Source: Terana coerulea (taxonomy: Eukaryota; Basidiomycota; Agaricomycetes; Polyporales; Phanerochaetaceae). From it: a DNA stretch of 64,000 nucleotides. The notes beneath the pieces were generated by a model. It did not search any database and was not told where the DNA came from. It saw nothing but the letters and a program-made list of their open reading frames with translations. The position numbers and the translations under genes were made by a program. The stretch is taken from the NCBI GenBank assembly GCA_024811115.1, contig JAKOGH010000722.1, forward strand, positions 372,001 through 436,000. The letters run 5' to 3'. Shown here piece after piece: positions 22,737 through 40,200 of this stretch; within the stretch, counting starts at the first letter, position 1, and each line of letters opens with the position of its first letter.

Positions 22737-24834
22737 TCAGTTGGAAGGTGAGGGAGCTGAGGTGTCCCGTTTCACTTCGCTGGCCCATTTGAAATAGTTG
22801 CAGCGATACTGTGTATCTACTTCATGACGTAGGCGTTCGCCTCTCCCCTTGTCATAGCCAGGTCCCACAGGCCTTAAAAGAAACATTTGTCAGGGATTTA
22901 CGTGTGCAGATAGAGATACATCAAGACGTACCGCGAACACAGATAGAAAGCCCGTCCTTTATTAGGGCCGGGCTTGTTGACAGTATACCGTTTTGACGGT
23001 TCACCATGAACCATGCAATTCGGTGGCTGCACAGGCGTGAAGAGGGATGACCAGGCGGCCTTATTCTGCGAAGACGATTGTGCGGGAGGCGTCGAGGACG
23101 GCTCTGGCCCAAAATCCTGCGACGACGCCAGCTCGCATGCCAAGCGATAGTCGGCTTCGAGCTGAATTGCCTCGCTGTCTGTGACCGCCGTCTGTGACAG
23201 GGATGGTTCTTGTTCATCATCCACATCGATGACGTCTGCGTTGGCCTCCTTCGTCTTCGGCTTGCCGAAAAAAGATCCCAGGGTTCCCTGCCCCGGGACG
23301 CTCTTATTCTTCTTCGATGATGTAGAGTGTACGTTACTCCATGGCGCGGCGCGTTTCTTGGACACAGTACTGGTAGATGACGCTGTCTTCGCAAGACGTG
23401 ACGTTGTCGGCCGTGTATCTGCTGATCTCGTCTCGACATTGTCATGCACTGTTTCACCAACGACGGTAAGGCTGGTGCCGGTAGCAAGATCGCCGGGGGG
23501 TGCGCTAGTAGAGGGGTGTATATGCCACATGGAATTCGGCCTCGGGTTTCTTGCTGAAGAAGCTCGAGAGTAGTTTCTGCTTCCCTGAGAATTCCTCCCA
23601 GTTTTTCGCAGCTATCCGAGGTATCAATGTTTTCCTTTGGCCATGTTCCATCGCGTCACGGAGAGCACAGGTTTCTCCTGATTCCAGCGTGATGTTGTCG
23701 TGAAGGTCGATGAAGATAGGACAGTGGTCAGACCCTTTCACCCCTGGCTGGATGTCCCCGTACCTTACCCACTTCAGCATCCCGCGAGTAACTAAGATAT
23801 AGTCAACACGGGTACCGTAGTTGGTCTCACGAGCTTGAAGCCTCGTGTTCCAGCCTGAAGAATAGCTCAGAATACGAGTTAATGTAGACTTTGGGCAATG
23901 CTTACACGTGAACAGACCCTTGCGTTCTGGCCAGTATGTTCTTACGACGTCTACCATCGGACCATCAGGGTTCAGCCAGCTCCGAAACCACGCTCGCGCC
24001 GGATGCTCCCAGAACGTGTCTGCGTTGCTCGGCAAGTGCCCGTCGCAATGATCCAGTGGCGTGGCGCAGATGTTCATGTCACCAAGCACGATGACTTCGC
24101 GGCCTGCGGAAATGAACCGTCGCACGCGCTCTTGCAATAGCAGGTGGTAGTTCATCTTGAACGAGGTGCGAGCTTCTGACGTTTCGTTAGGACAATAAAC
24201 GTTGATCAGTACGAACAGGCCAAAGTCCAGTATTAGACCGCGTCCCTCCGCATCCAAGGCGTCGAAGCTCTCGGGAACGTTGCCTTCCTCGTCTGGGTAG
24301 AGGACAATGTCGTCAACGGAGGGATAAGACAACGAGATGCGCTCTTCTTCTGACAGTGATGGTTTCGGTTGGAGCTTTCCTGACAGGCCTTCCTCCGCTT
24401 TCAAAGGAACAGCTTCAGACGATTTAGCGTACACTGTGACGCCGCTGTAGCCTCCTTTGACGGTCGGAAATGAGAAAAAGGACGTGTATTTCTCGGGCAC
24501 AGCTACATCACGAGATAGTGCAGCACGTGTAGACTTCATCTCTGTTAATGGTGGTCATCAGCTCAGCACCTCGTCTGCGTGTTGCAGAGCATAGACAGAA
24601 CGCGCCTTGAAAGCAGATGATGTCTGCTCCTAACTCATCCAATATGCCCTCGCAGTTCTTCAGGCTGTTCCACCTTTGTATAATGTTCAAAATAGCTTCT
24701 CATCGAAAAGTGCTGCTTAACTCACGGGTGGTATTGAGGTAGAGTCCGGATGCCGTTCTACCTGAACATGTTCATGAAATTGCGATAGAGGGAAATCGCG
24801 TGTCACTCACGATATTCCATGACAAAATTCTCAT
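22737..24834 (-). CDS. APN2: AP endonuclease 2 (APN2/APEX2 type) with GRF zinc finger
   Basis: Class II abasic-site endonuclease and 3' phosphodiesterase in base-excision repair. The ATG at 24834 begins MRILSWNI, joined to NGIRTLPQYHP, the exonuclease III start. The catalytic Glu follows in DIICFQEMKS, reached only through a GC-AG intron (CAAG/GCGCGT to AACAG). Next are INVYCPNETS, VIVLGDMNICATPLDH with the active-site Asp and Asn, YGTRVDYILVTRGML and the final GSDHCPIFIDL. The C-terminal half is disordered and contains two PCNA-binding PIP-like boxes (QKLLSSFF and QGTLGSFF). Last comes a GRF zinc finger (PPNCMVHGEPSKRYTV, GRAFYLCSRPVGPG, TQYRCNYFKWASE). The protein ends at TGA 22737-22739. 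It appears complete. Confidence 0.92.
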
Positions 24835-25535
24835 GTATCCTGCAGCAGAAGGTCTACAATCTTGCCACAGATGTCTGGTAAGCGTCCAGGGGGTAAGTCG
24901 ATGAGGATTATGGGCTCGAGTCCGTCCTACTGCCAGTGAACGGCGAACGGAGTTTAATGCAAGAGGTTAGACGCCCATATTACCCCGCATTTCGTTCAGC
25001 GCGAAGGTCGCGCTCATACTCACCGGGAAGTTTCAACAGATAATTGCTCACATGTACGCCTCAGAGGACATCTTACAGTAAAGTAGATTATGGGCAGAGA
25101 AGTATCTGAGTGAAGTAGGGTAGTAATGAGTCGAGAGATATCCCCTAGTCCTTTCTCTGGCAGCCTCTAGCTATATTCGAACTTTCAGATCAATGGATGC
25201 GGCGATGCAGAAGGTGGAATTCGTATTAGATGCGACGAGAGGAAAGGGAGTAGCATGAAGTCCATCATAATAACTACGGAGAAACATGCCAAGGAGAAAA
25301 GCAAACAGTGCGTGAAGTGATGGTGTGCGGTGGGCGGCGGGCGGCTTTGAGCGAATGAACGGGAACCCAGAAGAATACCCTATGGATTGTAGATTGCGGG
25401 GATATCTAGATGTCATGAATGAATGGTCGTGGGGATGAGGGGGGAAGACGAAGATTTGAACAGCACAGGCAAACGAGCGGAAGTAAACAAAAATATCCGT
25501 GAACGAAACTGACAATGACTTGGAGCAGGTCGACT
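24835..25535. other. Intergenic, about 700 bp
   Basis: Upstream of APN2 and downstream of the ZDS gene. It contains only short frames, several being antisense shadows of repetitive sequence. No repeat, RNA gene or gene is supported. Confidence 0.5.
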
Positions 25536-28199
25536 TTATTTCCGCCGCTGCTGGTACGCGGCTAATGGCATGTCGTCGTCTTCGCTCTGTCGTGACATTA
25601 CTGCGTGCGCACTGCCGCCTTTCCTCGCCACTCCATTCAACTGACGCTGCGGCTGAGGTGGCGGCGACACAGATGCAGACAACGACCGGTTCGGTGCCCT
25701 CCCCGGACCACTCAAGGGCTGCTTCTCCTGCGCAGAGGTGTACTGTCGCCCTTCTGGCGGAGAACGCGCTCGTCGAGGATGGCCTGGGTGCTGCGAAGGC
25801 GGAGAAGACGTACGTGGAGGAGGAGCTGAACCAGTTCGAACGGGCGATCCGTTGGACGACGGCGGCTGGTTCAGCCATGATTGGTCTACATTCACGGGGG
25901 GCATAGCACCTGGTGGGAGCTGAGGCGCTCCGGGTTGCACGTACATTTGGTTGGGCGGCGGCGGCGCGCCTGGAGGGGTATAGTATCGATTGTTCGGAGG
26001 CTGCGGCTGCGGTTGCACTAGTTGAACAGACTGGTATGGCGCAGGTGCAGTCGAAGGGCCGCGGTGGTACACCATGGGGGCAGGTGGTGCGCTACCCGTC
26101 CTCGGCGTCGGACCGCCCTGGTAAGAGTATTCTTGTTCCATGGCACGATGCTGCATATCGTACTGTGGCCCCCGTACTGGCATTTCGGCTCTCCGGGCAC
26201 TAGGGGAGCCGGGAGCGGGCTGCTTGGTGAGGCTGCCCTTGCGCTTCTGCTCATTCGCCCGTTCTCTCTCCTTTTCACGCTCCTTCTCCTTCTCCTTCTC
26301 TACGCGTTCCTTCTCCACCCTCTCCCGTTCCTCCTTCTCTTTCCTCTCGTGTTCGACCTGTTCCTGCTCCTTGGTAGCCGTACCGTTCGTGGGAGCCGCC
26401 GGCGCATTTCCAGGAGCTGGGTGAGGCGGGCGTCGGGTTCTTGTTGATGACGCCTAGATACCAGAACATGAGATTACTGATGAGGACCTGCTCATACAAT
26501 GGACGTCGGGGATTGGCGAGCTTGATGTGACTGAGACGGTATATGGCCCGCTCGACGTGTATGGGATACCTTGCGTACCCTTGCACTGGCTGTGGTGACG
26601 GCGACGGCACGTAGGCTTTGGCAGACTTGGACGCCCCGAGGAGTGCTGCGGCAGTCTCACGACCCGCCGCGCCGCCTGCCATGGGCGGAGCCGAGGATTC
26701 GTCCTGTTTCTTCTTGCCTCCGAATAACGAACCGAAGAAACCGCTCTCTTTCTCTCTTTCCTTTTCCTTTTCCTTCTGGAGCTTGTGGGCCTTCTTGTCC
26801 GCCTTGTCCCCTCCCCATTTACCAAACAGGCCTTTCTTATCCTTCTCCTTCCGAAGCTCGGATGGGCTCGGCGATGGCGCTGGCTGGGGTGGCTGGTAAC
26901 TAGACGTCTGGTGGAGAAGAGGCGGCCTCTGCTGCGATGGACCGTCGGCAACAGGTGAAGTAGCAGGGGGGTCTGGGGAAGGCGTGCGCTGCGGCGAGGG
27001 AGCTGACTCCGGCAAGGGCGGAGAAAGGACTCTCTGTGGTCGCGGGTGGTGTAGCACGGGGGATTCGGAGGGCGGTGGCTCGGAGACATGGTCAACGTCG
27101 GTCATTGGAGCCACAGAGGGAAGGCTGAATTCTGGAGATTCTGGCGAGGTGACAAGGAGCGGTCCATGAGGTTCGGACTCCTCCGAGTCTTCCCTGGCAT
27201 ACGCGTCATAAATGAACGTCTCCGCGCTATACGACTCAGGGCGTGGAAAAATGGGTAGATCTGGAATGTCGGAATCCGCTCGCTTTCGCTGTGGAGGTTC
27301 GTCGCCATGGTCGCTCACCGAGAATTCGCTGGAGGTGCGTGACTCGCCTATGCTGCCTTTGCGCGCACCTGAACCTCGGTGAGCACGAGAAGATGTGAAG
27401 CGATGCGGTCCTTCTCCAGTTCCCGCTTTGCGGATTTTCGTCCGCGCCGCTCGCCGCAGTATTTGGCCTGGTCTAGGAACTATGATTGGGGCGTCCGCGT
27501 CTTCGCCTGGGTCGGAAATGTCGTCCATTTGATCTATGACTATACGGAATGGTATGGTATAGCCCTTAAGCATCGTGTTGAGCCCTAAGTCAGATAAAAC
27601 CCACCTGAAGGTGCGACATTGAGGCTTATACTCCTTCTGAGCACGCTCCTAAGTCTAGACGGATCGCGACTTTCCGATGCCTCCTCCGCCAACTCCTCCA
27701 GCTTCTGAAGGTCGCTGATAGTCAGCTGCGGGCCTTGATGCGAGTAGTTAAGCCTGCTGTTCCTCCGAGTAGGCAACACTGTCTCGTCCTCGACACCATC
27801 CTTGTCCGCGGGGTTGTACTGCCTGCTCAGCATCGACTTCTTCCTACCCAGCGAAGAAGGTCCTATCGACCCTGCGCGAGAAAGTGGCGTGCTTTCGTTC
27901 GGGTTGCGAGCATGCTCCTTAAGGAAATCCCTGAACTCTTGAGGAGCAATTTCTGGATGTAGTCGGGCGGGAACCCAGAACAAGCTGAACGGGTCATCCC
28001 CGCTCACAGAGGTAGCGTCAGTTTCGTCCGAATGGGAGCTGCTGCTTGAATCTTCCCATGTGTACGCCGTGGATGAACCTGAATCGCTGGAGACCGTTGG
28101 GAGATCAGGGTCTAAGATGCTGCCTGGCGCACTGGACCGCCGCCTGATGTCTCGCAACGTCTCTACCTCCCTTTGGATTTCCAACTCAGAGGGCTGCAT
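25536..28199 (-). CDS. ZDS-family protein (Zds1/Zds2; PP2A-Cdc55 regulator)
   Basis: Yeast Zds proteins bind PP2A-Cdc55 and control mitotic entry and Cdc14 release. The start at 28199 gives MQPSELEIQREVETLRDIRR; an upstream in-frame ATG at 28334 is possible. The N-terminal Zds block is clear (DPFSLFWVPARLHPEIAP, then EFRDFLKEH). A 65-nt intron follows SLNVAPSG. The middle is Ser/Pro-rich and disordered. The C-terminal Zds_C motif is VERAIYRLSHIKLANPRRPL, then YEQVLISNLMFWYLGVINK. After it the frame changes at 26417-26477: either a 61-nt intron (donor GTAATC, acceptor CACCCAG), which would cut the motif, or one extra base near 26435. The tail is Glu/Lys-rich, then Pro-rich, and ends DDDMPLAAYQQRRK. 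Confidence 0.82.
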
Positions 28200-28588
28200 T
28201 TCCGAGACACAGTGGGGGGTTCGACGCGGCCAGACGATTTTCCGGGAAATGAGAGGGCCGGGGACGAGGTGGTCGAGAGACAAGCAAGGTCGTTGGTATA
28301 AGCGCCCGGACGTAGCTGCCGAATCAGCGGTCAATCTCAGATCGCCCCCTCTCTCTCAGACGGAAACAGTTTATTTCTCTTATGTCACAGGAGGCAGGTA
28401 TGACAAGTGGACGACTATACAACCGTTCTACAGCATGACAAGCAAATAGCAGGTAACGTATGGTCAAAACTCGCACAGCAGCGGTCCCGAGCTTTCCACA
28501 GAGAGCGACATCACCCACGCCAGCTCAGCAGCCTCAGCGTGGATGACACAGTCAATTCGGCATCTTCCTTGCAGCACTACCCTCGCTT

Positions 28589-33080
<4,492 letters not shown>

Positions 33081-33354
33081 TCGAACACGAGAGTAGGGTC
33101 AATGTAACGGCTGGGTTGGAATCACGGCATACACAAAGTGCCAGAGTTGAAGTTGATAGCTCCAGGTCGATATCGTCAGACTCAGGACGGTCGACAAAAA
33201 GGTGTTAGAGCGGATGCGCATAGATTGAGTCTGGGGTGGTGCTAGAGCCACATTAGAGGCTAGAGCGTGTCGCGAGAACTGGGGCGGCAGCGCTTGACCG
33301 GAGCGAATCAAGTGCTTTCGGGCTCCGGGCGTCGGGTGGCGGGACACCAACTTC

Positions 33355-35287
33355 ATGTTGCGAACATCCACCTTGCAGGTCGTCCGACGAGCAGCACAAA
33401 GATGTCTCTCAACCTCCACAGATGCTGTTGAACGTGATGTGGTCATTGTCGGCGGGGGACCAGCGGGTTTAGCTTTAGCGAGCGCGCTCGGTGAGTTCTG
33501 GACTAGTTTCAGGGCGTATAAGTCTCATGCGTTGTTAGCACGGTCGAATATTGTCCAGAGCAACCTCAAGATCACCCTTGTTGAAGCGGGAGATCTGACA
33601 AAAGTGAACGGATGGAGGCAGGAACCAGGAACCTACTCCAATCGAGTCAGTTCCATAACCAATGGTTCTCGCGCATTTCTCGAAGGCATGTGCAGTAGAT
33701 TCGTTGAGCGCATACACCAACTTAACTCACGCATATTCTGTAGACATAGGTGCATGGCGTTATGTGGAACAGTCTAGGACTTGCCCGATTGAGGAAATGC
33801 AGGTTGAGCCCTGGCCTTTTATCATATGGGTGTGCGTTGACGGTCTCACAGGTATGGGACGGAGTCTCAGATGCAAGAGTCACTTTTTCGGCTTCGGACC
33901 TCCCATGGAGGTCCACCAGCGAACTATCGCGACTTACGGAGAATCTAAATCTCCAACGTGGATTGCTTCGGCATCTTTCACAATTCTCTGACGTGCAGGT
34001 TGTTGACAAGGTGAAGGTTCAGTCCATCGTTCGAGAAAACAAGGAAGAAAACGCCTGGCCCCTTGTCCATTTGTCAGACGGTCGCGTCATACGTGCACGG
34101 CTACTGGTGAGTTAGCGTTTCCTTGTATACCATCCGGTTCACTATAACTGCGCAGGTCGGCGCAGATGGCTTCAACTCGCCTGTACGTACGTACGCAGGC
34201 ATTCAGTCATACGGATGGGCGTACGATACGCAAGGAATTGTCGCTACCCTTTTCCATGCTCCACGACCCGCGTTCTCGGCACCAAACACGGTCGCATACC
34301 AACGGTTCTTGCCTACCGGCCCCATCGCGTTCTTACCATTGTCCCGAGACCGCATCGACGCTCGTGTGGTCAACGAAACCCCATCTGGCGAGCGCGTTGA
34401 AAGCCGTGGACCCAAATATCCTTGTGCGGATTATTAACGCCGCTTTCCGTCTGCCAGAAATCTCGTTGCGCTACTTGCACTCCCGGATACTCGAGGGACA
34501 AGGGCCCGGCTCCCAATTATCCCTCGCTCAATTTGAGGACGAGCTGGCATTCAGAGAGGGGTCGGACAGCATAGATAGCCGATCCGCATACTCGTCAATG
34601 TCCCCCTCAAGCCACAGCACAGGGATACCTTCGGACGACGCGGATATGGTCCCACCATTGGTGACCTCCATCCAACCGGGCACGGTGGCATCTTTTCCTT
34701 TGCGCTTTTCTCATGCCGAGTCCTATGTCGGAGAAGGCGCAGGCGCGCGGACTGTTCTGGTGGGTGATGCAGCGCATACAATCCACCCACTTGCCGGGCA
34801 GGGCCTCAACCTCGGCTTAGCCGATGCCGAAGCCTTGACTCAGTGCATCGAGAACGCGCTTCTTGTTGGCGGCGATGTCGGTAAGCCACCTTCCCACACC
34901 TAGTATGCCGCCGATTAATTGACGTGTTCCGCAGGCTCGTACACATCGCTATTGCCATACGCCCGCGCTCGGTACCTTGAGAACCACAAAATGCTCTCAG
35001 CGTGCGACAAGCTTCACAAGCTGTACGCCACTACTTCAGAACCCATCGTATGGGCGCGTTCAGTAGGGCTCGAAGTTCTCAACGAGCTCGATACAATCAA
35101 GGCGGCGTTGATGATGAACGCTGGAAGTGAGCGTGCTGCACATGCGCAGCCTGGACAGGTCAGTTGGCAGCTTGCGGCGAAGAGTGTGGAGGCGTTTGCG
35201 AGGAATGTGGACGGTGCCAGGGAGTTAGGCAATAGTATCAGGGATCTTGTGGGTGCCGGGGTTCGCCAGGTACTGCAGCGACGGTGA
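33355..35287 (+). CDS. COQ6: Ubiquinone biosynthesis flavin monooxygenase COQ6
   Basis: Mitochondrial FAD-dependent hydroxylase that adds the C5 hydroxyl of the coenzyme Q ring. The N-terminus (MLRTSTLQVVRRAAQRCLST) is a mitochondrial presequence. The Rossmann FAD motif is DVVIVGGGPAGLALASALG. Later segments are NGSRAFLE joined to DIGAWRYVEQSR, VWDGVSDARVTF, VGADGFNSPVRTYAG, TLVWSTKPHLASALKA, and the second FAD motif VLVGDAAHTIHPLAGQGLNL followed by GLADAEALTQCI. The C-terminus is VLNELDTIKAALMMNAG. At 34343-34345 (CCC) the frame changes: FLPLS and TASTLVWSTKP are joined cleanly if one C is removed. No splice site fits there, so an extra base in the assembly is likely. About 640 residues in a handful of exons. 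Confidence 0.9.
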
Positions 35288-37255
35288 ACGGCAACTAGAA
35301 ATATGTAACATTTGTTTTGTGTCACTCCAATGGTCGACTGATCACTACTTGCGCATTTCCAATGGACCGAAAGCACTGCACCGACAGGTACATTGAAGGT
35401 ACGGAAGGACTCTTTGAGACTGACGGCATGAGGGGACTCGGTGACCTCGGCTTCCCAAATATTGACCTATCAAAGGGGTGTCTTCGCTGTTCAGCCAGCC
35501 TGTCGAGAACGAAGAACGAGTGGGAGGCTGTGTTCCTTAGTAGGTAGCGCACCATCAGCCTGAGTACATCAAATAGACGAACTGTATCACCTTGGATGTT
35601 GCTGGCTTGCGTTGGTAACTTGTCGTGACATGTCGTGAAAGCTGCATGTCAGCGTTCCTGCTGAGACGGAACGGTCGAACAGTACGCATAGCTTTGAATG
35701 GGGCAAGGCAGTGCACCGGTCTGACACACCTTACAGCAGCGTTTCTAATATTGAAGGGATATCTTCTCCATACGATCTGCTTACATTGGATCAATGTGGC
35801 GGACACGATGTGTTAACTTCAAGCAATTGGAGGAGTTATACAAATGCGTCTGGGGATCACTATGCGGCCCTGCCACAAAGAGCATATATGTCCAGTTCAA
35901 CGTACAGCACGCACTAGAACTCACACACGAAATGAAGCACGACACATCAAAGCTGTGTTATACAACTCGCATGACACATTGCTTGAAGCATACAAGTCGA
36001 ACGGCAAAAAGGCTATTGACATATTGCGCGATGAGCCTAGCGTGTAGACTATCGACCGCTTAAGCCCATCGGGGAGCCGCCTGGCAACATATCAGTAGTT
36101 GCATCATCTCAGGGTTGTCAATACTTCTCAAAAGCTAACAAACTCACAGAAATTGGCCAACCGAGATTCAGAATAGCGCTGGAGTATATCAGACGGCAGG
36201 GTGCCAGCCAGCACACCGATGGCGGTAATCCTCCTCAACGCTATCAAGATCTTGTAGTATCTTTGTGGCGGTCCTGCACGATGTTGGCCAGGAAACCACT
36301 TGACAGTCCGATCAACATCCCAGCTCGCCGGTACGAAGGAGAAATCGTGAGCACCCGCAGTTGTAATGCGCTCAGTATCCGCGTTTTCCTCGCTGCAGAT
36401 ATCGTGAGTCGGCCGGCTTGGCAGAACAATCTGCTTGGACTCACTACGCCTTTCGGATTACTGCCAAATCGGCGAATGGTGTTCCTCTGGTGTTCCTGGA
36501 CTCTTTACACGACGAACCTTTGGGGCCTGTGAGGGCCGAATTTCATTACACGATAATGAAAGCTCCCGTCATACGAAATGTGGCACTGTACTAGACTCGA
36601 TCACACATAATGAGTAGACCCGGGACCGTAGACCCGCGGACTCCGCCCGCCGAAAGTCGGCAGACGGCCTGGGGGTGGACCAGCCTGGCCAGAGTTGCCG
36701 AGTTCATTCGATTTGTGAGGCGAAATTCAGTGCTTGATTGGCTGAAAGAAAAGTCGAAGTGCCGGAAGCAAACGAAAAACCATCTGAGACCATCCAGCAG
36801 AGCCATATGCTTGCTAGGCCCGACGTCGAGGCGGGAAATGTCTTGAGGAATGAGCGAAAAGCTAAAGGAAAGATCACTAGTCGTTCTGATCGGGAACTCC
36901 TTTTTAGGCAACGCGCGCCCCCAATCAAGCGCCATTTAGTGCCTTGATGTCGGTAATTGCCATTTCAGGTAGTCTAGACCTAGCTGCATACCACGACGAC
37001 GAGACACATTCGCACGTTGTCGGCCACGCCTCTCTCGCCAGTTCATGCATGCAGAGGTCTCCTAGTGGGCTGAAATAAACCGGAAAGGATACCTTTTGAT
37101 ATTATATAATTGGTAACTTGATGCGCTTTCGGATTTGGAAGTCATGCAACTGACCGAGTGCTGTGAACCAGATCCTGCTCTTCTATTCTCCAGGCCGCGA
37201 CCACCACACCCCCACTCATTTTTTCTAACAACCCCTTCCTATCCGGCGGACTTGT
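35288..37255. other. Long intergenic stretch, about 2 kb, no gene supported
   Basis: The frames on both strands are short and overlapping, and none showed a recognisable motif or a believable exon chain. GTAGACCCG occurs twice about 14 bp apart near 36614. The stretch could be degenerate transposon DNA or a promoter-rich spacer between COQ6 and the RING-vWA gene. A small spliced gene could have been missed. Confidence 0.45.
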
Positions 37256-40200
37256 ATGCGGCCATCCACTCGGACACCCAACAGTCAGTTTCACACCGCC
37301 GTCAACTCTGCCAGCAGTCGTCACGTTGAGGAAGAACATCACTCCCACCACGTCCATCATCAACCACATCCGACTTCTACTCCCCAAGAGGCAGGCCCAA
37401 AAGCCTCTTCGTTCACTGCCACCTTCCGCTCAGTCTTTCACCGTTTGCCGTCGCGCGTACCCTCCGCAAACTCCCTGCATTCTTCCTATTCCGCAGCGTC
37501 TGCTCTCAAAGCACCGCCGGCACCGGCATCAAACAACCTCTTACCCCTTCACCCTTACGCCGCCATGGTCGCCGCCCCGCTGCCTGTCGTCTCGAGTCAC
37601 GACGCAACAGAAGACGAGGACGAGTGTCCGGTGTGCTTGGAACCGTTGAGCTTTAGCTTCAGGTTACCGGGGGAGAAGCCGCATATTGTACCGGAGTGTG
37701 GACATGCACTACACGAGGTGAGTCTGTCTTTTCAACCAGTCCTTCTTCATACCACCATCCGGTCCTCTCGCCTCGCCGCCCTTCCACTGCTCTCGCCGTC
37801 GTCTCGCTTGTCGACGGCAGCCTGAATGCAGGCGGCGTTAGCGCGCTACAGCCTCGGCAAACCCCCCTCACATGCACGTGGCGCATCAACGTCGGTCGCT
37901 GTATGTCGTGCGAGTCGGCGGAGGCAGCGTGTGCGACGGTTTCTATGGCACGGGCGAATACACTACTCATATCAAGTGTTGCCGGGAGGTGGAGATACCT
38001 CCGAGGTAAGGTCACCTTTCGCTGCCGCGAGGTGGCAAATACCTTACCTCGGTGGCAGTGATGGAGGTGAACTCGGAGGTAGAGTATCCACCATCTCGAT
38101 GTACAGCGAGGTGAACAAACTCCGACATTTCGAGTTACCTCCACCTCCGCCTTCCGGCAACACTAATATTATTATCAGACCCCAATCATATGCATCTGGA
38201 GTTCTTTGCTAATATTGATCTCGTGCTCAGGCATGTTTCACTGCTGTCTATGGCCCTCTACCAACCGCTCGTGGTGCAGGCGGTGTGGTTCGCAAGTCAA
38301 ACCTGGGCGTATGCGGTGTGTGCAGGCGTCCAATGAAGGTGGGCGATGGAGATGGCGGGAAGTCTAACAGTATGTGCATGACGTTTATGACATCCCGCAG
38401 CCGCTAACTCTTAGTAGAACTCGCAGCGCTCACGGGCATGGGCAACGCCAACGACGCATTCTTTCCTGGACGAGACACAGGGTCGATGCGCCAGAACGGC
38501 CGACCGAACCAGGTCTCGACACCGAAGCCTTATAACCCCAATGAGGACGACCCGGTCGAACATCACACTGGGTCTATTCGATCCGGTGGGCTCCAAGATC
38601 AAAGCCAATACGTTGTGGCGCCCTCCATCCAGGTCCGGTCAGAGTTTTCCACTTTAACGCGCACGACCGAGGCGAGCCAGCCCTTGACGTGCATCGTGGT
38701 CATCGAGCTCCCCGGCAAGCGACCTGCGTTACACATTCCTGGTTCGGTCATGCAGTCGGCAGAATCCTTCGCCACCCGGAACGGCAGGGGTCCTTCTCAG
38801 AGCGTGTCGTCGAATTTCTCCGGATACCAGAGCCCATCTGGTGTTATGAGTCCAACAGGCGCCATGAGTCCCAGCGGATTTACCAGCCCGCCTCGCCACA
38901 TGAGTCCTGCCCCCGACTATCAACACGCACGACAGCGCACTCACAGCGAGGTCCATTCACCATCTGGATCACAGTCGTCTCACGGGCGTGCGAACCTTCT
39001 CTCACCAGCCCATGAAGGTTCTCCATACGCGCTCTCTCCTACAAATTCCAACGACGGTTTGATGTCAAGATCACCGCCAGGACCTTCTCGACTCTCTCCA
39101 CAAGCGCAGCACGAAGACGAGGATTCGCCGTTCGCTGCTATTACCGAGGACCTGCGGAACCGTATCATTGACTGGAAAGGACATCCCCTACAGGGCCTGG
39201 GATCTCTGCAAATGTATGACCTGCTGTCGGTGCGGAGAGACGCGATTGTCCGCGAGTTCTTCGTCTACCTCTTCAGGGAGGCTATCATTTGCGTCAACGA
39301 AGAGAAGAAGCGGAGCCTCGGTCGGCTGTTGGCTTCTGACCCTTCCGGCAGCGGTATTGGCTCTGGCATCACTGGCAACCGAGGCGTCCTTCGGCTGAAG
39401 GGCCGGATTTATATCAAGCACATCAAGCAGGTCACGGACACCAGTGTCAATGGAGAAATGAGCCTGACGATTGATATGGAAGACGAGCGGTTGGATTCCT
39501 TCATTCTCATCTTCAAGGAGCGGTCGTCGTTGGAGACATGGAAGTCGCACATCCAGTCGCTGGTCGCCGTATATCAGCAGCAGGGCTTCCACGCATCGCA
39601 GCAGCAGCAAGTCCGCGCTCCGGACTTGGAGGAATTTGGCGGGAGCCAGAAAGCGATGCGCATGCTGAGCGGCAGCACGGGCACTACGGTTAGTACCGTT
39701 GACAGTGTTTTGCACAGCTCTGCTCGCTCGACAGTGTCGTCTAATACCTCGCTTGGCTCCTTGTCTATGCGTATGGATCTGCAGAACCAGCATCACAAGC
39801 TCTCCACGCTCGACGAGGACGACGAACTGAGCCGGTACAGCTCTCCGGCGCCTCTTGTTGCCCCACACATGTCATCTGGTCCTTCCAATTCCCTCACCCC
39901 ATTACAACATCCAGGGCTCGATCTCATCCTCGTCATCTCCATTCCACCCCCTAACGCGACACCAAGCACAGCAGCCCTCAAGCTCCGAGTAATCCGTACT
40001 TCACTCGACTTCATCATCGCGTCGCTATCCACGAAGGATAGGCTCAGCTTGGTCACCTTTGAGGTCGGCGTTGGTGGGAAGGTTCGCAAGACGCCGTTCC
40101 TCTCGGTCGGAAAGACCCAAAGCCGGGCACGGCTAACGAAGTTCGTGGAAGAGATTGGTCGTCGAGAGGATGGTTTCGAGGACGAGTTTTTGGTGCGGAC

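Noticed and set aside
25499..25906. Plus-strand frame in the ZDS 3' region
   Set aside because: Antisense to the Pro-rich ZDS tail, low complexity.
36591..36935. 114-codon minus-strand frame in the long gap
   Set aside because: No recognised motif and no exon partners; isolated and of chance length.
39188..39868. 226-codon minus-strand frame
   Set aside because: Antisense of the RING-PH-vWA exon.
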